64,000 nt of DNA from an uncultured Christensenella sp. (GTDB taxonomy: Bacteria; Bacillota; Clostridia; Christensenellales; Borkfalkiaceae), in contig CAJUER010000002.1 of assembly GCA_910585705.1 (NCBI GenBank), positions 186,001-250,000 of the forward strand, in the 5' to 3' direction. The notes under the pieces were generated by a model, which was not told the DNA's origin, did no database searches, and saw only the letters and a program-made list of their open reading frames with translations. Both the position numbers and the translations under genes were made by a program. This document shows positions 49,539 through 58,175 of the stretch, in pieces (positions within the stretch are counted from its first letter, which is position 1; every line of letters starts with the position of its first letter).

Positions 49539-51260
49539 TCAATATTTTTCGCGCTTTTTATAAGTCGTATGTAAAAGCTCGTGCGCCTTGTGCGAGTTGG
49601 GTTCGCCCAAAAACTCTTTGTAGATAGTTTCTACGGCAGGGTTGTCGTGCGAACAGCGCAGCTTTTGTTCCTTGTCGTAATCGTACAGCGCCTGTGCGCG
49701 AACGGTCTTCAAGTCGATTGTGTTGCGGATTTCGTCGTGGACGTAAGGCTGACCGCCGCCGTTGATACAGCCGCCCGGACAAGCCATTATCTCGACGAAA
49801 GTATAATCCTTTTTGCCGCTCTTTATATCCTCGATAACCTTTCTCGCGTTGCCTAAACCGCTTGCGACGGCTACCTTTATTTTTGCTTTGCCTACGCTGT
49901 ATTCGGCTTCTTTAACGCCCTGAGTGCCGCGCACTTCCTTAAATTCGAGGGGTGCACCCGTGCCGCCGAGCTTATAAGCCGCAGTGCGCAAAGCCGCTTC
50001 CATAACGCCGCCCGTCGCGCCGAAAATCGCGCCTGCGCCGCTTGCCGTTTCAAAAGGAGTGTCGTATTCGCTCTCTTCGAGGTTGACGAAATCGATGCCC
50101 GCTTCCTTAATCATCTTCGCAAGTTCGCGCGTGGTAAGCGCGGCGTCAGTATATCCGCCGAGTTCTTCGCGCGCAACCTCGAACTTTTTCGCCGTGCAGG
50201 GTATGACGGATACGACGTAAATGCTTTTCGGGTCTATGCCGTTCTTTTCGCAGTAATAGGTTTTAAGCAGAGCCGAAAACATTTCCTGCGGCGATTTACA
50301 CGAGGATATGTTGGGCAGAAGTTCGGGATAGTAGTGTTCGGCGAATTTAATCCAGCCGGGACAGCAGCTCGTGAACATTGGCAGTTTGCCGCCGTTTTTA
50401 ATTCTGTCCAGAAGCTCGGTTGCCTCCTCCATAATCGTGAGATCGGCGGTTACGTCCATATTGAAGCACTTCACGTCGCCCAGCTGTTTTACGGCGGTAA
50501 CCATTTTGCCTTCGGCGTTTGTTCCTACGGGCAAGCCGAACGCTTCGCCTATAGTCGCCTTAATGGAGGGAGCGGTGAAGAATAGTACCTGCTTGGTAGG
50601 GTCTACAATTGCGCCCCAAACGTCGGCGACTGCGCTCTTTTCATAAAGCGCTCCGACAGGGCAAGCAACCACGCACTGTCCGCAGTTTACGCAGGGCGTA
50701 AACGCAAGCGAAACGTCGTACGGCGAGCCGATAACTTTGGCGTATCCGCGATTTTTCGGACCTATCGCGCCGATAGTCTGCTGTGCGCAAGCCGCCACAC
50801 AGCGCGTGCACATAACGCATTTGCTGTTATCGCGGACGACGGAAGCCGAAAAGTCGTCTATGGGTTTTACGTCGTGGTCGGTGCCGAAGCGGTCTTCTTC
50901 GGCATTGTATTCCAAAGCCAGCTTTTGCAGTTCGCAGTTCATCGAGCGCGGACAGCTTAAACACTTCTTTTTGTGGGTGGAAAGTATAAGCTCTACCGTA
51001 GTCTTTCTCGAACGGCGGACTCTCGGGGTGTTCGTGCGTACCTCCATACCTTCGGCAACGGGGTAAACGCAAGCCGCTACAAGTCCGCGCGCGCCCGTTG
51101 CTTCCACAAGGCAAAGCCTGCACGAGCCGACGCACTGCACGTCCTTCAAATAGCAGAGTGTGGGTATCCTCACGTTGGCGAGCTTTGCCGCCTGCAAAAT
51201 GGTATAGCCTTCCGGCACGCTTACGGGTATTCCGTTAATTTTCATATTTATCATTTTCAT
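49539..51260 (-). CDS. hydA: [FeFe]-hydrogenase catalytic subunit of an NAD-linked complex
   Basis: 573 residues. N-terminal plant-ferredoxin-like [2Fe-2S] site, His-Cys [4Fe-4S] (around HKKKCLSCPRSMNC), two ferredoxin [4Fe-4S] clusters (CVMCTRCVAAC and CVNCGQCVVACPVGA), then the H-cluster motifs TSCCPGWIKF (L1), the AIFGATGGVMEAALR region (L2), and MACPGGCINGGGQP (L3). This is the layout of HydA/HndD (group A3). It evolves or takes up H2 and here should take electrons from both NADH and reduced ferredoxin through HydB/HydC. Maturases HydEFG are not in the window. Confidence 0.95.
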   Translation of the reverse strand: MKMINMKINGIPVSVPEGYTILQAAKLANVRIPTLCYLKDVQCVGSCRLCLVEATGARGLVAACVYPVAEGMEVRTNTPRVRRSRKTTVELILSTHKKKCLSCPRSMNCELQKLALEYNAEEDRFGTDHDVKPIDDFSASVVRDNSKCVMCTRCVAACAQQTIGAIGPKNRGYAKVIGSPYDVSLAFTPCVNCGQCVVACPVGALYEKSAVADVWGAIVDPTKQVLFFTAPSIKATIGEAFGLPVGTNAEGKMVTAVKQLGDVKCFNMDVTADLTIMEEATELLDRIKNGGKLPMFTSCCPGWIKFAEHYYPELLPNISSCKSPQEMFSALLKTYYCEKNGIDPKSIYVVSVIPCTAKKFEVAREELGGYTDAALTTRELAKMIKEAGIDFVNLEESEYDTPFETASGAGAIFGATGGVMEAALRTAAYKLGGTGAPLEFKEVRGTQGVKEAEYSVGKAKIKVAVASGLGNARKVIEDIKSGKKDYTFVEIMACPGGCINGGGQPYVHDEIRNTIDLKTVRAQALYDYDKEQKLRCSHDNPAVETIYKEFLGEPNSHKAHELLHTTYKKREKY

Positions 51261-51271
51261 ACTGGCTTACC

Positions 51272-53164
51272 TCACTTTTTGACTATCGCACCGAATTTGC
51301 AGTGCGCGATGCACTGTCCGCATTTTATGCACTTTTTCAAATCTATGTCGTGCGGATTTCTTACGCTGCCCGAAATAGCGTTGACGGGGCAGTTGCGCAT
51401 ACACAGCGTACAGCCGCGACACTTGTCGGGGTTGATATAGTACGAAAGCAGTGACTTGCACACGCCTGCGGGACATTTCTTGTCGTATATGTGCGCCCTG
51501 TATTCGTCGCCGAAATGCTCCATTGCCGAAAGTATGGGGTTGGGCGCCGATTGTCCGAGCGCGCACAGCGACGAACTTTTCATATGCTCGGCAATTTCTT
51601 TGATCTTGTCCAGATCTTCGGGTTCGCCATTGCCGTCGGTAATTTTGTTCAGAATTTCAAGCAGGCGCTTCGTACCTATTCGGCAGGGAGTGCATTTTCC
51701 GCAGCTTTCGTCCGCCGTGAATTCGAGGTAGAACTTTGCTATGTCCACCATACAGGTGTCTTCGTCCATAACTATAAGTCCGCCGCTTCCCATCATCGAG
51801 CCTATTGCCACAAGGTTATCGAAGTCCATAGCTATGTCGAAGTGCTTTGCGGGGATACAGCCGCCGGAAGGTCCGCCCGTCTGCGCGGCTTTGAAAGCCT
51901 TACCGTCGGGAATACCGCCGCCTATGTCGTCGATAATCGTTTTAAGCTTGGTGCCCATAGGTACTTCCACAAGTCCCACGTTTTTGATTTTTCCGCCTAC
52001 TGCGAAAACCTTCGTGCCCTTGCTCTTTTCCGTGCCTATCGAAGCGAACCAGTCCGCTCCGTTTAATATAATGGGCGCAATGTTCGCCCACGTTTCAACA
52101 TTGTTGAGCACGGTCGGCTTTTTGAAAAGTCCGCACTGCGCCGAGAAGGGAGGGCGGGGTCTGGGTTCGCCGCGATGTCCCTCTATGCTGGACATAAGCG
52201 CGGTTTCCTCACCGCAGACAAACGCGCCCGCGCCGAGACGGATATGTATGTCGAAGTTGAATTTACTGCCTAAAATATTTTTGCCGAGAAGCCCTGCTTT
52301 TCTCGCCTGAGTGATTGCAATGTTAAGCCTTTCTACGGCAATGGGGTATTCCGCGCGGACGTAAATGTAACCCTCTTCCGCGCCGACCGCATAACCTGCA
52401 ATCGACATTGCTTCGAGTACGCAATGCGGGTCGCCCTCTAAAACCGACCTGTCCATAAACGCGCCGGGATCGCCCTCGTCCGCGTTACAGCAAACGTATT
52501 TTCTGTCGCCGACGGCGTCTTTGGTGAACTGCCATTTCAAGCCCGTCGGGAAGCCCGCGCCGCCCCTGCCGCGCAAGCCTGCGCGTTTGATTTCGTCTAT
52601 AACCTTTTCGGGCGACATTTCGAACAGCGCTTTTTTAAGCGCCTTGTAGTCGCCTGCCGCAATCGCTTCGTCAATGCTTTCCGCCGCGATAACTCCGCAG
52701 TTTCTGAGCGCTATTCGCATCTGGTGCTTGTAGAATGGAATTTCCGCAAAGGGTATAACGCTTCCGTCTTCGCAAACCGTGTCCGCATATAAAAGTTCGG
52801 TTACTATTTTGCCTCCCTTTATCAAGTGCTTTTCGGCTACCGTCTTTGCGTGTTCGGGCGTCATCTGCGAATAGAACGCGCCTTCGGGATAAACTATCAT
52901 TATGGGACCGAGCGCGCACAGACCGAAGCAACCCGTTTTGACGATTAAAACGTCGTCAATTTCAAGCTCCTTGAACGAGGCTTCGAGCTGAGCTATAACG
53001 TCCGCAGAGTGGGAGGAAGTACAGCCCGTGCCGCCGCATACAAGCACCTGTTTTCTGTAACCCGTGTTCGCCGCCAGCTTTTCAGCCTGCTCGCGCACGA
53101 TTTTTCTCACGTTGATTAAATCCGCGTTTTTCGCGGCTATATTTTCAAGCTCTTCGCAAGTCAT
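51272..53164 (-). CDS. hydB: NADH-binding flavin/iron-sulfur subunit of the hydrogenase (NuoF-like)
   Basis: 630 residues. An N-terminal thioredoxin-like [2Fe-2S] domain (VCGGTGCTSSHS ... KTGCFGLCALGP) precedes the NuoF-type FMN/NADH region (GLRGRGGAGFPTGLKW ... CNADEGDPGAFMDR), a [4Fe-4S] site (SCGKCTPCRIGTKR) and a C-terminal 2x[4Fe-4S] ferredoxin domain (CRGCTLCMRNCPVNAI, CIKCGQCIAHC). This is the HydB layout of electron-bifurcating hydrogenases and the likely flavin bifurcation site. It lies 11 bases before hydA. Confidence 0.95.
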   Translation of the reverse strand: MTCEELENIAAKNADLINVRKIVREQAEKLAANTGYRKQVLVCGGTGCTSSHSADVIAQLEASFKELEIDDVLIVKTGCFGLCALGPIMIVYPEGAFYSQMTPEHAKTVAEKHLIKGGKIVTELLYADTVCEDGSVIPFAEIPFYKHQMRIALRNCGVIAAESIDEAIAAGDYKALKKALFEMSPEKVIDEIKRAGLRGRGGAGFPTGLKWQFTKDAVGDRKYVCCNADEGDPGAFMDRSVLEGDPHCVLEAMSIAGYAVGAEEGYIYVRAEYPIAVERLNIAITQARKAGLLGKNILGSKFNFDIHIRLGAGAFVCGEETALMSSIEGHRGEPRPRPPFSAQCGLFKKPTVLNNVETWANIAPIILNGADWFASIGTEKSKGTKVFAVGGKIKNVGLVEVPMGTKLKTIIDDIGGGIPDGKAFKAAQTGGPSGGCIPAKHFDIAMDFDNLVAIGSMMGSGGLIVMDEDTCMVDIAKFYLEFTADESCGKCTPCRIGTKRLLEILNKITDGNGEPEDLDKIKEIAEHMKSSSLCALGQSAPNPILSAMEHFGDEYRAHIYDKKCPAGVCKSLLSYYINPDKCRGCTLCMRNCPVNAISGSVRNPHDIDLKKCIKCGQCIAHCKFGAIVKK

Positions 53165-53176
53165 AACTTTCCTCCT

Positions 53177-53668
53177 TTAATCCTTTATGTATTTGTCAAG
53201 TATTCCGGCAACGTCGTTCGCGCTGAGTTTGCCGTACACTTCGCCGTCGACTATCATAACGGGCGCAAGTCCGCACGCGCCCACGCAACGGCAGCTTTCT
53301 ATTGAAAACTTTCTGTCGGGAGTGCAGTCGCCGCACTTTATTTTGAGTTCTTTTTCGATAGCTTCCAAAATTTTGTCGCTTCCCTTAACGTAACACGCCG
53401 TGCCGAGACAAACGCTTATTTTGTGCTTGCCCTTAGGCGTAAGGGAAAACTGCGAGTAAAAGGTTGCCACGCCGTAAACTTCGGCAAGAGGTATGTTCAG
53501 TTCGTCTGCGATAACCGTCTGAACTTCCGCCGGCAAATAGCCGTAAATTCTCTGCGCGTCGTGCAAAACGGGCATAAGCGCGCCTTGCTCTCCGCGATGG
53601 GCGGTGATAGAGCTTTTCAGCTCGTTCATCTGTTCCTTTGTTCCTTCGAATGGATTCTGGGACATCAT
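53177..53668 (-). CDS. hydC: [2Fe-2S] thioredoxin-like subunit of the hydrogenase (NuoE-like)
   Basis: 163 residues, the usual size. Four cluster cysteines are in CLGTACYVKG and CRCVGACGLAP; the helical N-terminus (QRIYGYLPAEVQTVIADELNIPLAEVYGVATFYSQF) is typical of NuoE/HydC. First gene of the hydCBA operon, 12 bases before hydB. AGGAGTG precedes the ATG. Confidence 0.95.
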   Translation of the reverse strand: MMSQNPFEGTKEQMNELKSSITAHRGEQGALMPVLHDAQRIYGYLPAEVQTVIADELNIPLAEVYGVATFYSQFSLTPKGKHKISVCLGTACYVKGSDKILEAIEKELKIKCGDCTPDRKFSIESCRCVGACGLAPVMIVDGEVYGKLSANDVAGILDKYIKD

Positions 53669-53721
53669 TCACTCCTCTTTATTTTTAATAGGTTTGTAAA
53701 TAAGTATATAATTACCGATTA

Positions 53722-53730
53722 ATTATATCA
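53722..53730 (-). promoter_or_regulatory. Extended -10 promoter element for hydCBA
   Basis: Minus strand TGATATAAT (53730-53722), a TGnTATAAT extended -10, about 55 bases before the hydC start. No good -35 box is visible, as often with extended -10 promoters. Confidence 0.55.
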
Positions 53731-53739
53731 CACTGCCGA

Positions 53740-53935
53740 CAATATACAAAATGTTTTGACGATATATTGCAAATTTCGCCGTGTAAAATTTTAGCAGCGT
53801 ACGGACGGCAAATACTTAAAAAGAAAAAAAGGCGCGTTCTTAATGCGCCTATTTTGGGGAAAGACCTTCTTCGATTTTCCATTGTAAAGCAGTTGCATTA
53901 AACGGCGCGATACCGAAAGTATCGCGCCGTTTTTT
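53740..53935 (+). other. Intergenic stretch between hydC and the XRE gene with two hairpins
   Basis: About 325 bases separate hydC from the XRE gene. They hold the hyd promoter, a weak hairpin (AGGCGC/GCGCCT, 53830-53850), then the strong terminator below and the XRE promoter. No open frame or tRNA is seen; a small RNA ending at the terminator is possible but has no clear promoter. Confidence 0.3.
53900..53935 (+). terminator. Strong terminator without an obvious gene upstream
   Basis: AAACGGCGCGATAC (53900-53913) pairs fully with 53919-53932 around CGAAA, ending in TTTTTT. On the plus strand no gene precedes it. Confidence 0.8.
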
Positions 53936-53945
53936 ACTGCCCGTA

Positions 53946-53974
53946 TTGATTGTTTTGCGGATATGTGCTATCAT
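53946..53974 (+). promoter_or_regulatory. Promoter of the XRE regulator gene
   Basis: TTGATT (53946-53951), 17 bases, TATCAT (53969-53974). The predicted start is near 53981, so any start codon must lie after it. Confidence 0.65.
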
Positions 53975-53994
53975 ATTTTTGCAGGAGAGAAATT

Positions 53995-54684
53995 ACGGAA
54001 ACGTTCGCAGACAAGTTGAAACAAATGAGAGATGAAAAGTCGCTGTCACAGCAAGAACTGGCGCAAAGAATATTCGTAAGCCGAAGCGCGGTTGCTAAGT
54101 GGGAGCAGGGGCGCGGTTTTCCGAGCGTGGCTTCGTTGCGGTATATTGCGGCGGTATTCGGCGTAACCATCGACGAGCTGGTAAGCGATAAAGAAATTGC
54201 GATTTTGGAAATAGAAAAAGATAAAAAGCTATCCGTCCGCACCAAGCTTTTAATTGCGATGTCCGCAATTTTAGCGGCGATAATAATTACGGGCGCAATA
54301 TTTTTGGGAATGTTCTACCCGCGCAGACTTTCGGGGTATATTGATTTGGAATCAAACGACATTGACGAAGTTTTTTTAAAATATGCTACCGAAGACGAAG
54401 AGAAAATAGTTTTACTTGCTGTTAATAAGACGGAAATATTTTTTTATAACGTAAAAAATATGAAAATAATTCCGTCGTATAGTGCGTATAAATGCGAAAC
54501 GACATATAGTTTTGTTTTTATAGGTAAAAACAAAAAATATGAACTGAGCAGAATGGGATTAAGCATAAGAGAAAATGAAAGAAAAGTTAAGTCGGTTGAT
54601 TTTCAGCTATATTCAGGCGATACTAAATATTTGTTGGTTTTGTTCGGACTTACTTTCGATGAAATGGAAGATATTCACGCATAG
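53995..54684 (+). CDS. Membrane-anchored XRE family regulator, apparent ACG start
   Basis: About 229 residues. An XRE helix-turn-helix fills residues 1-60 (FADKLKQMRDEKSLSQQELAQRIFVSRSAVAKWEQGRGFPSVASLRYIA), a membrane segment follows near 84-106, and the C-terminal 120 residues are probably outside, unrecognised. AGGAGA (53983-53988) is spaced 6 bases from ACG at 53995; ATT (53992) is the only other start-like codon between promoter and domain, and the TTG at 53950 lies in the -35 box. ACG could be a one-base loss of ATG, which would lower or stop expression. It may sense an outside signal for the nearby genes. Confidence 0.65.
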   Translation, partial: TETFADKLKQMRDEKSLSQQELAQRIFVSRSAVAKWEQGRGFPSVASLRYIAAVFGVTIDELVSDKEIAILEIEKDKKLSVRTKLLIAMSAILAAIIITGAIFLGMFYPRRLSGYIDLESNDIDEVFLKYATEDEEKIVLLAVNKTEIFFYNVKNMKIIPSYSAYKCETTYSFVFIGKNKKYELSRMGLSIRENERKVKSVDFQLYSGDTKYLLVLFGLTFDEMEDIHA

Positions 54685-54750
54685 TAAAAATCATTTCGGT
54701 TAGAACACAAAATTTAAGTGTTTTAATAATTTATTTTCAAAGGAGAAATT

Positions 54751-54959
54751 ATGAGAACTAAAAAATTAATTTTAACTTTTGCAGCTATGGTGGGGATAAT
54801 TATGTTTTGCATTATCTTCGTCATAAACACCTTTGTTGCTTCGGCAGAAACGGCAGGATAGTGGACTTTAACGATAGGCGCAAAACGTTTGAAAGCGAAT
54901 TTGCAATAAACGGCGATTCTATAGACTACGAAGAAATTTGCGGCGCGGAAGAGTGTTGA
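54751..54959 (+). pseudogene. Remnant or frameshifted small secreted protein
   Basis: AAAGGAG precedes ATG 54751, which opens a 36-codon frame with a membrane or signal segment (MRTKKLILTFAAMVGIIMFC ... VASAETAG) ending TAG at 54861. From GTG 54861, one frame over, 32 codons continue (VDFNDRRKTFESEFAIN ... EEICGAEEC) to TGA 54959. Joining the two frames would need one base change in length. Either a frameshifted gene or a real short peptide; a terminator follows. Downstream of the XRE gene. Confidence 0.35.
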
Positions 54960-54970
54960 TTTATTTGTTA

Positions 54971-55002
54971 AAAAGGTGCGGATATTTCCGCGCCTTTTAT
55001 TT
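54971..55002 (+). terminator. Rho-independent terminator
   Basis: AAAAGGTGCGGA pairs with TCCGCGCCTTTT (one G-U) around TATT; ATTTT follows. Confidence 0.8.
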
Positions 55003-55024
55003 TGCAAAAAATCGGGTTAAAGTC

Positions 55025-55053
55025 TTGAAAAGATAGCGCGGAAGTGTTAAAAT
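55025..55053 (+). promoter_or_regulatory. Promoter of the GH43 gene
   Basis: TTGAAA (55025-55030), 17 bases, TAAAAT (55048-55053), 33 bases before ATG 55087. Confidence 0.7.
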
Positions 55054-55086
55054 GATTTTATACGATTTTTAAACGGAGAAATATTT

Positions 55087-56592
55087 ATGAGATACGAAAA
55101 CCCCGTAATATCCGCAGATTATTCCGACCCCGACGTGATACGCGTCGGCGAGGATTTTTATATGGTCGCGTCGAGCTTTAATTACTCGCCCGCCGTGCCT
55201 GTCCTCCATTCTAAAAATTTGGTCGAGTGGGAGCTTATAAATTACGTTGCGGACGAGTTGCCGTTCGAACGCTTTTCTTCCGTGCGGCACGGCGACGGCG
55301 CGTGGGCGCCTTCCATCCGTTTCCATAACGGCAAATATTATTGCCTTGTTCCCTTTCCCGACGAAGGAATATACGTTGCCGAAACGGACGACGTACGCGG
55401 CAAATGGTCGCCGCTTCGCCCTCTGCTTCGCGCAAAAGGGGTGATAGACCCCTGCCCTATTTGGGCGGACGGCAGGTGCTACGTCGTGTTTGCGTTCGCT
55501 AAAAGCCGCGTCGGATTCAACTCTCAGCTTGCCGTGTTCGAGGCGGACGAGGAACTGACGGGAACTAACGGAAGCTACAAAGTTATATTCGACGGGCGCG
55601 ATATCGCCCCCGTGATAGAGGGACCCAAATTTTATCGTTGCGGCGGATACTATTATGTGCTTGCGCCGGCAGGCTCGGTCAAGTCGGGCTGGCAGGTTGC
55701 GCTCCGCTCGAAAAATATTTACGGTCCTTATGAAAGCAAAGTAATTTTAATGCAGGGCGACACCGATATAAACGGACCTCATCAGGGTGCTCTTGTAGAT
55801 TTGGACGACGGCGGCGAACGCTGGGCGTTTATGCACTTTCAGGATATGGGCGCGTACGGCAGGGTTGTTCACCTTCAACCCGTCGAGTGGAAGTTGGGCT
55901 GGCCGCTATGCGGCAACGTAACAGACGAATATCTCGCCGGAACGCCCGTAAAAGAGGGCGAATATCCCGTAGATATTCAAACGAATTACCGCATAGACGG
56001 CAACGACGATTTTAAAGGCGAAAGCCTTTCGCTGAACTGGCAGACTCCGGCAAACAAAGCCGAAGGGCTGTATGAATTAAAGCACGGATTAAAGGTTAAA
56101 TGCGCATACTACGGCGGAGGCGCTCTCGGCAATCTGCCGCATATGTTTTTGCAAAAACCGCCGCACTTGAATTTTACGGTAACGGCTAAGTGCAGGCTTC
56201 ACCTTGCGGAGGACGGAGACGAGGCGGGCTTTGCGGTGTTCGGCAAAGAGTATTTCTACACTTGTGTGGTAAGACGCGGCGGCGAAAACTTTTTCGAAAT
56301 AAGGAAGGGCAGTCTTGACGGCGGGGAGGACGAAACCATTGCAAGAAGCCAGCCCTATGCGGACGACTTCGTTAAATTCCATATTTCCGTCAGGTACGAG
56401 GACAGGCATAAAATGACCTTCAAATTCACTTCGGGCGGAAGCGCGTTTACGCACAAATATGAGGCGAGCGCGGGAATATGGACGGGCGCGAGAATCGGAA
56501 TTTACGCGCGTTCGGATAAACAGAGCAAGGGCTTTGCGACTTTCAAGTATTTCAAGGTAAACTGTACGGATAAGAGATTCGGCGGGAAATAA
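55087..56592 (+). CDS. GH43 family glycosidase (beta-xylosidase/arabinofuranosidase type)
   Basis: 501 residues, cytoplasmic. The five-bladed propeller opens with NPVISADYSDPDVIRVGEDFY; the catalytic base is Asp14 (SDPDVI), the pKa-modulating Asp121 in IDPCPIW, and the acid Glu178 in EGPKF. From about 300 on a beta-sandwich domain (LSLNWQTPANK ... ARIGIYARSDKQSKGFATFKYF) resembles the GH43 C2/DUF1349 type. Cuts beta-xylose or alpha-arabinose from short side chains of pectin or xylan; no signal peptide, so substrates must be imported. Own promoter at 55025. Confidence 0.85.
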   Translation: MRYENPVISADYSDPDVIRVGEDFYMVASSFNYSPAVPVLHSKNLVEWELINYVADELPFERFSSVRHGDGAWAPSIRFHNGKYYCLVPFPDEGIYVAETDDVRGKWSPLRPLLRAKGVIDPCPIWADGRCYVVFAFAKSRVGFNSQLAVFEADEELTGTNGSYKVIFDGRDIAPVIEGPKFYRCGGYYYVLAPAGSVKSGWQVALRSKNIYGPYESKVILMQGDTDINGPHQGALVDLDDGGERWAFMHFQDMGAYGRVVHLQPVEWKLGWPLCGNVTDEYLAGTPVKEGEYPVDIQTNYRIDGNDDFKGESLSLNWQTPANKAEGLYELKHGLKVKCAYYGGGALGNLPHMFLQKPPHLNFTVTAKCRLHLAEDGDEAGFAVFGKEYFYTCVVRRGGENFFEIRKGSLDGGEDETIARSQPYADDFVKFHISVRYEDRHKMTFKFTSGGSAFTHKYEASAGIWTGARIGIYARSDKQSKGFATFKYFKVNCTDKRFGGK

Positions 56593-56606
56593 TCACCGTC
56601 CTACGC

Positions 56607-56635
56607 TTTACTTTTCCGTTCGGAAGTGATACGAT
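56607..56635 (+). promoter_or_regulatory. Promoter of the MATE gene
   Basis: TTTACT (56607-56612), 17 bases, TACGAT (56630-56635), 25 bases before ATG 56661. Confidence 0.55.
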
Positions 56636-56660
56636 AGTTAAACTTAATCGAGGCGGAGAA

Positions 56661-58175
56661 ATGCAGAAATTAAAAACACAACAAAAATATTCGCTGTTCA
56701 CGGCAAAGGCGCTCGCCTTGCTTATCATACCCATTTGTATCGAGTCGGCTCTGTCGATGTCGCTGGGTATGATAGACGGGCTTATGGCTTCCTATGCAAA
56801 GAGCGGCGCGGGCGACGACATACTCACCGCCATTACCGACGTAGACCAGATTTCGGGGCTAATTATACAGCTGTTCTCCGCGTTCGGCGTGGGAGGCGCG
56901 GTCATAACTTCGCAATATCTTGGTGCGGGCAAAGTCGAGGAAGCGAAAAAATCGGCAAAACAGCTTATCGTGATAATGCTCATTTTGTCTCTGGTGTTAA
57001 TGGGCGTATCTCTTGCTTTGAACCACCAGATTATCAATCTGCTTTTCGGCTCGTCGGGCGGAAACACCCTCAGCAACGCATATATTTATTTTTATATAAT
57101 AGCGGCTTCGTTTCCTTTCCTTGCCGTGTTCAATTCCTGCGCGGCGCTTTTGCGCGCACAACGCAAGAGCATGAACACGATGGTTTCGGGCATAATCAGT
57201 TTCTTTTTAAATATAGGTTTTAACGCGACGTTTATTTACGGCTTCAAGCTCGGAATTGCGGGCGTCGCGCTCGGAACACTGCTTGCAAGAATTTTCCCCG
57301 CGTTCTTCACGCTGTTTCTGCTTACCCGAAAGGGCAATCTCGTAAGAATAAGGATATTCGAAAAATTCCGCTTTGACGGCGCGAAGATTAAAAAAATTCT
57401 CAAACTCGGCGTACCCAGCGGCATAGAAAACAGCTTTTTCCAGCTCGGTAAAATTTTCGTAATTGTTTTCATCTCGATTGCGAGCTACAACGTTTTTCTC
57501 GACGGCAATCCGCTTAACACCGACCCGAACAATATCACCAACTATCAGACGGCGGCAAACTCCGTCGCGTACAATATAAACACGATAAGTTCAATCGTCG
57601 GCAACGGCATTAACACCGCAATACTCACCGTCATAGGTCAGGCTGTGGGTACGGGCGATAAGGGTCAGGTCAAATATTACATAAAGAAAATGCTTTTGAT
57701 CTCTTACGTCGGCAACGCCTGCTGTGTGGCTGTTACGTTTGCGCTTTCGCCCCTGCTTTTAAACTTCTACAACATTTCGGGCGAGGCGCGTTCTGCGGCG
57801 TGGAACTGCCTGCTGCTGTGCCTGCCTTTGCAGTTCGTAACGTATCCGCTTTCGTTCGGACTGCCGGCGGCGCTGAAAGCGAACTCGGATATGAAATTCG
57901 TTATGGTTGCGGCGGTGCTTTCCATGCTTTTAATGCGCGTGGGATTGTGCTATATTTTAACGTGCGATTGGGCCGGCGCGCATCTCGGCGCGCTGGGTCT
58001 GTGGATAGGAATGGTTTCCGACTGGGGCCTGCGCGGAATACTCTTCGGCGGCAGAATGCTGTCGGGTAAATGGAAAAAATCTTCGGGGCTTTTGAACGGA
58101 CCCGATTTCGGCGAATCCGAACGGGTTGCGGAGCAAGAGGTCGAAGCGGCGTTCGGGGGTGATAAAAATGTTTAA
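56661..58175 (+). CDS. MATE family efflux transporter
   Basis: 504 residues with about 12 predicted membrane segments. MATE features include the N-terminal half (IESALSMSLGMIDGLMASYAKSG ... AFGVGGAVITSQYLGAGK) and its second-half equivalent (GNGINTAILTVIGQAVGTGDKGQVKYY). Typical N-terminal region IPICIES. Exports drugs or metabolites with Na+ or H+. It overlaps the deacetylase-like gene by 8 bases. Confidence 0.9.
   Translation: MQKLKTQQKYSLFTAKALALLIIPICIESALSMSLGMIDGLMASYAKSGAGDDILTAITDVDQISGLIIQLFSAFGVGGAVITSQYLGAGKVEEAKKSAKQLIVIMLILSLVLMGVSLALNHQIINLLFGSSGGNTLSNAYIYFYIIAASFPFLAVFNSCAALLRAQRKSMNTMVSGIISFFLNIGFNATFIYGFKLGIAGVALGTLLARIFPAFFTLFLLTRKGNLVRIRIFEKFRFDGAKIKKILKLGVPSGIENSFFQLGKIFVIVFISIASYNVFLDGNPLNTDPNNITNYQTAANSVAYNINTISSIVGNGINTAILTVIGQAVGTGDKGQVKYYIKKMLLISYVGNACCVAVTFALSPLLLNFYNISGEARSAAWNCLLLCLPLQFVTYPLSFGLPAALKANSDMKFVMVAAVLSMLLMRVGLCYILTCDWAGAHLGALGLWIGMVSDWGLRGILFGGRMLSGKWKKSSGLLNGPDFGESERVAEQEVEAAFGGDKNV

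Noticed and set aside
53950..53994. TTG at 53950 as start of the XRE protein
   Set aside because: It overlaps the -35 box and precedes the predicted transcription start; the 15 extra residues are not family-like.
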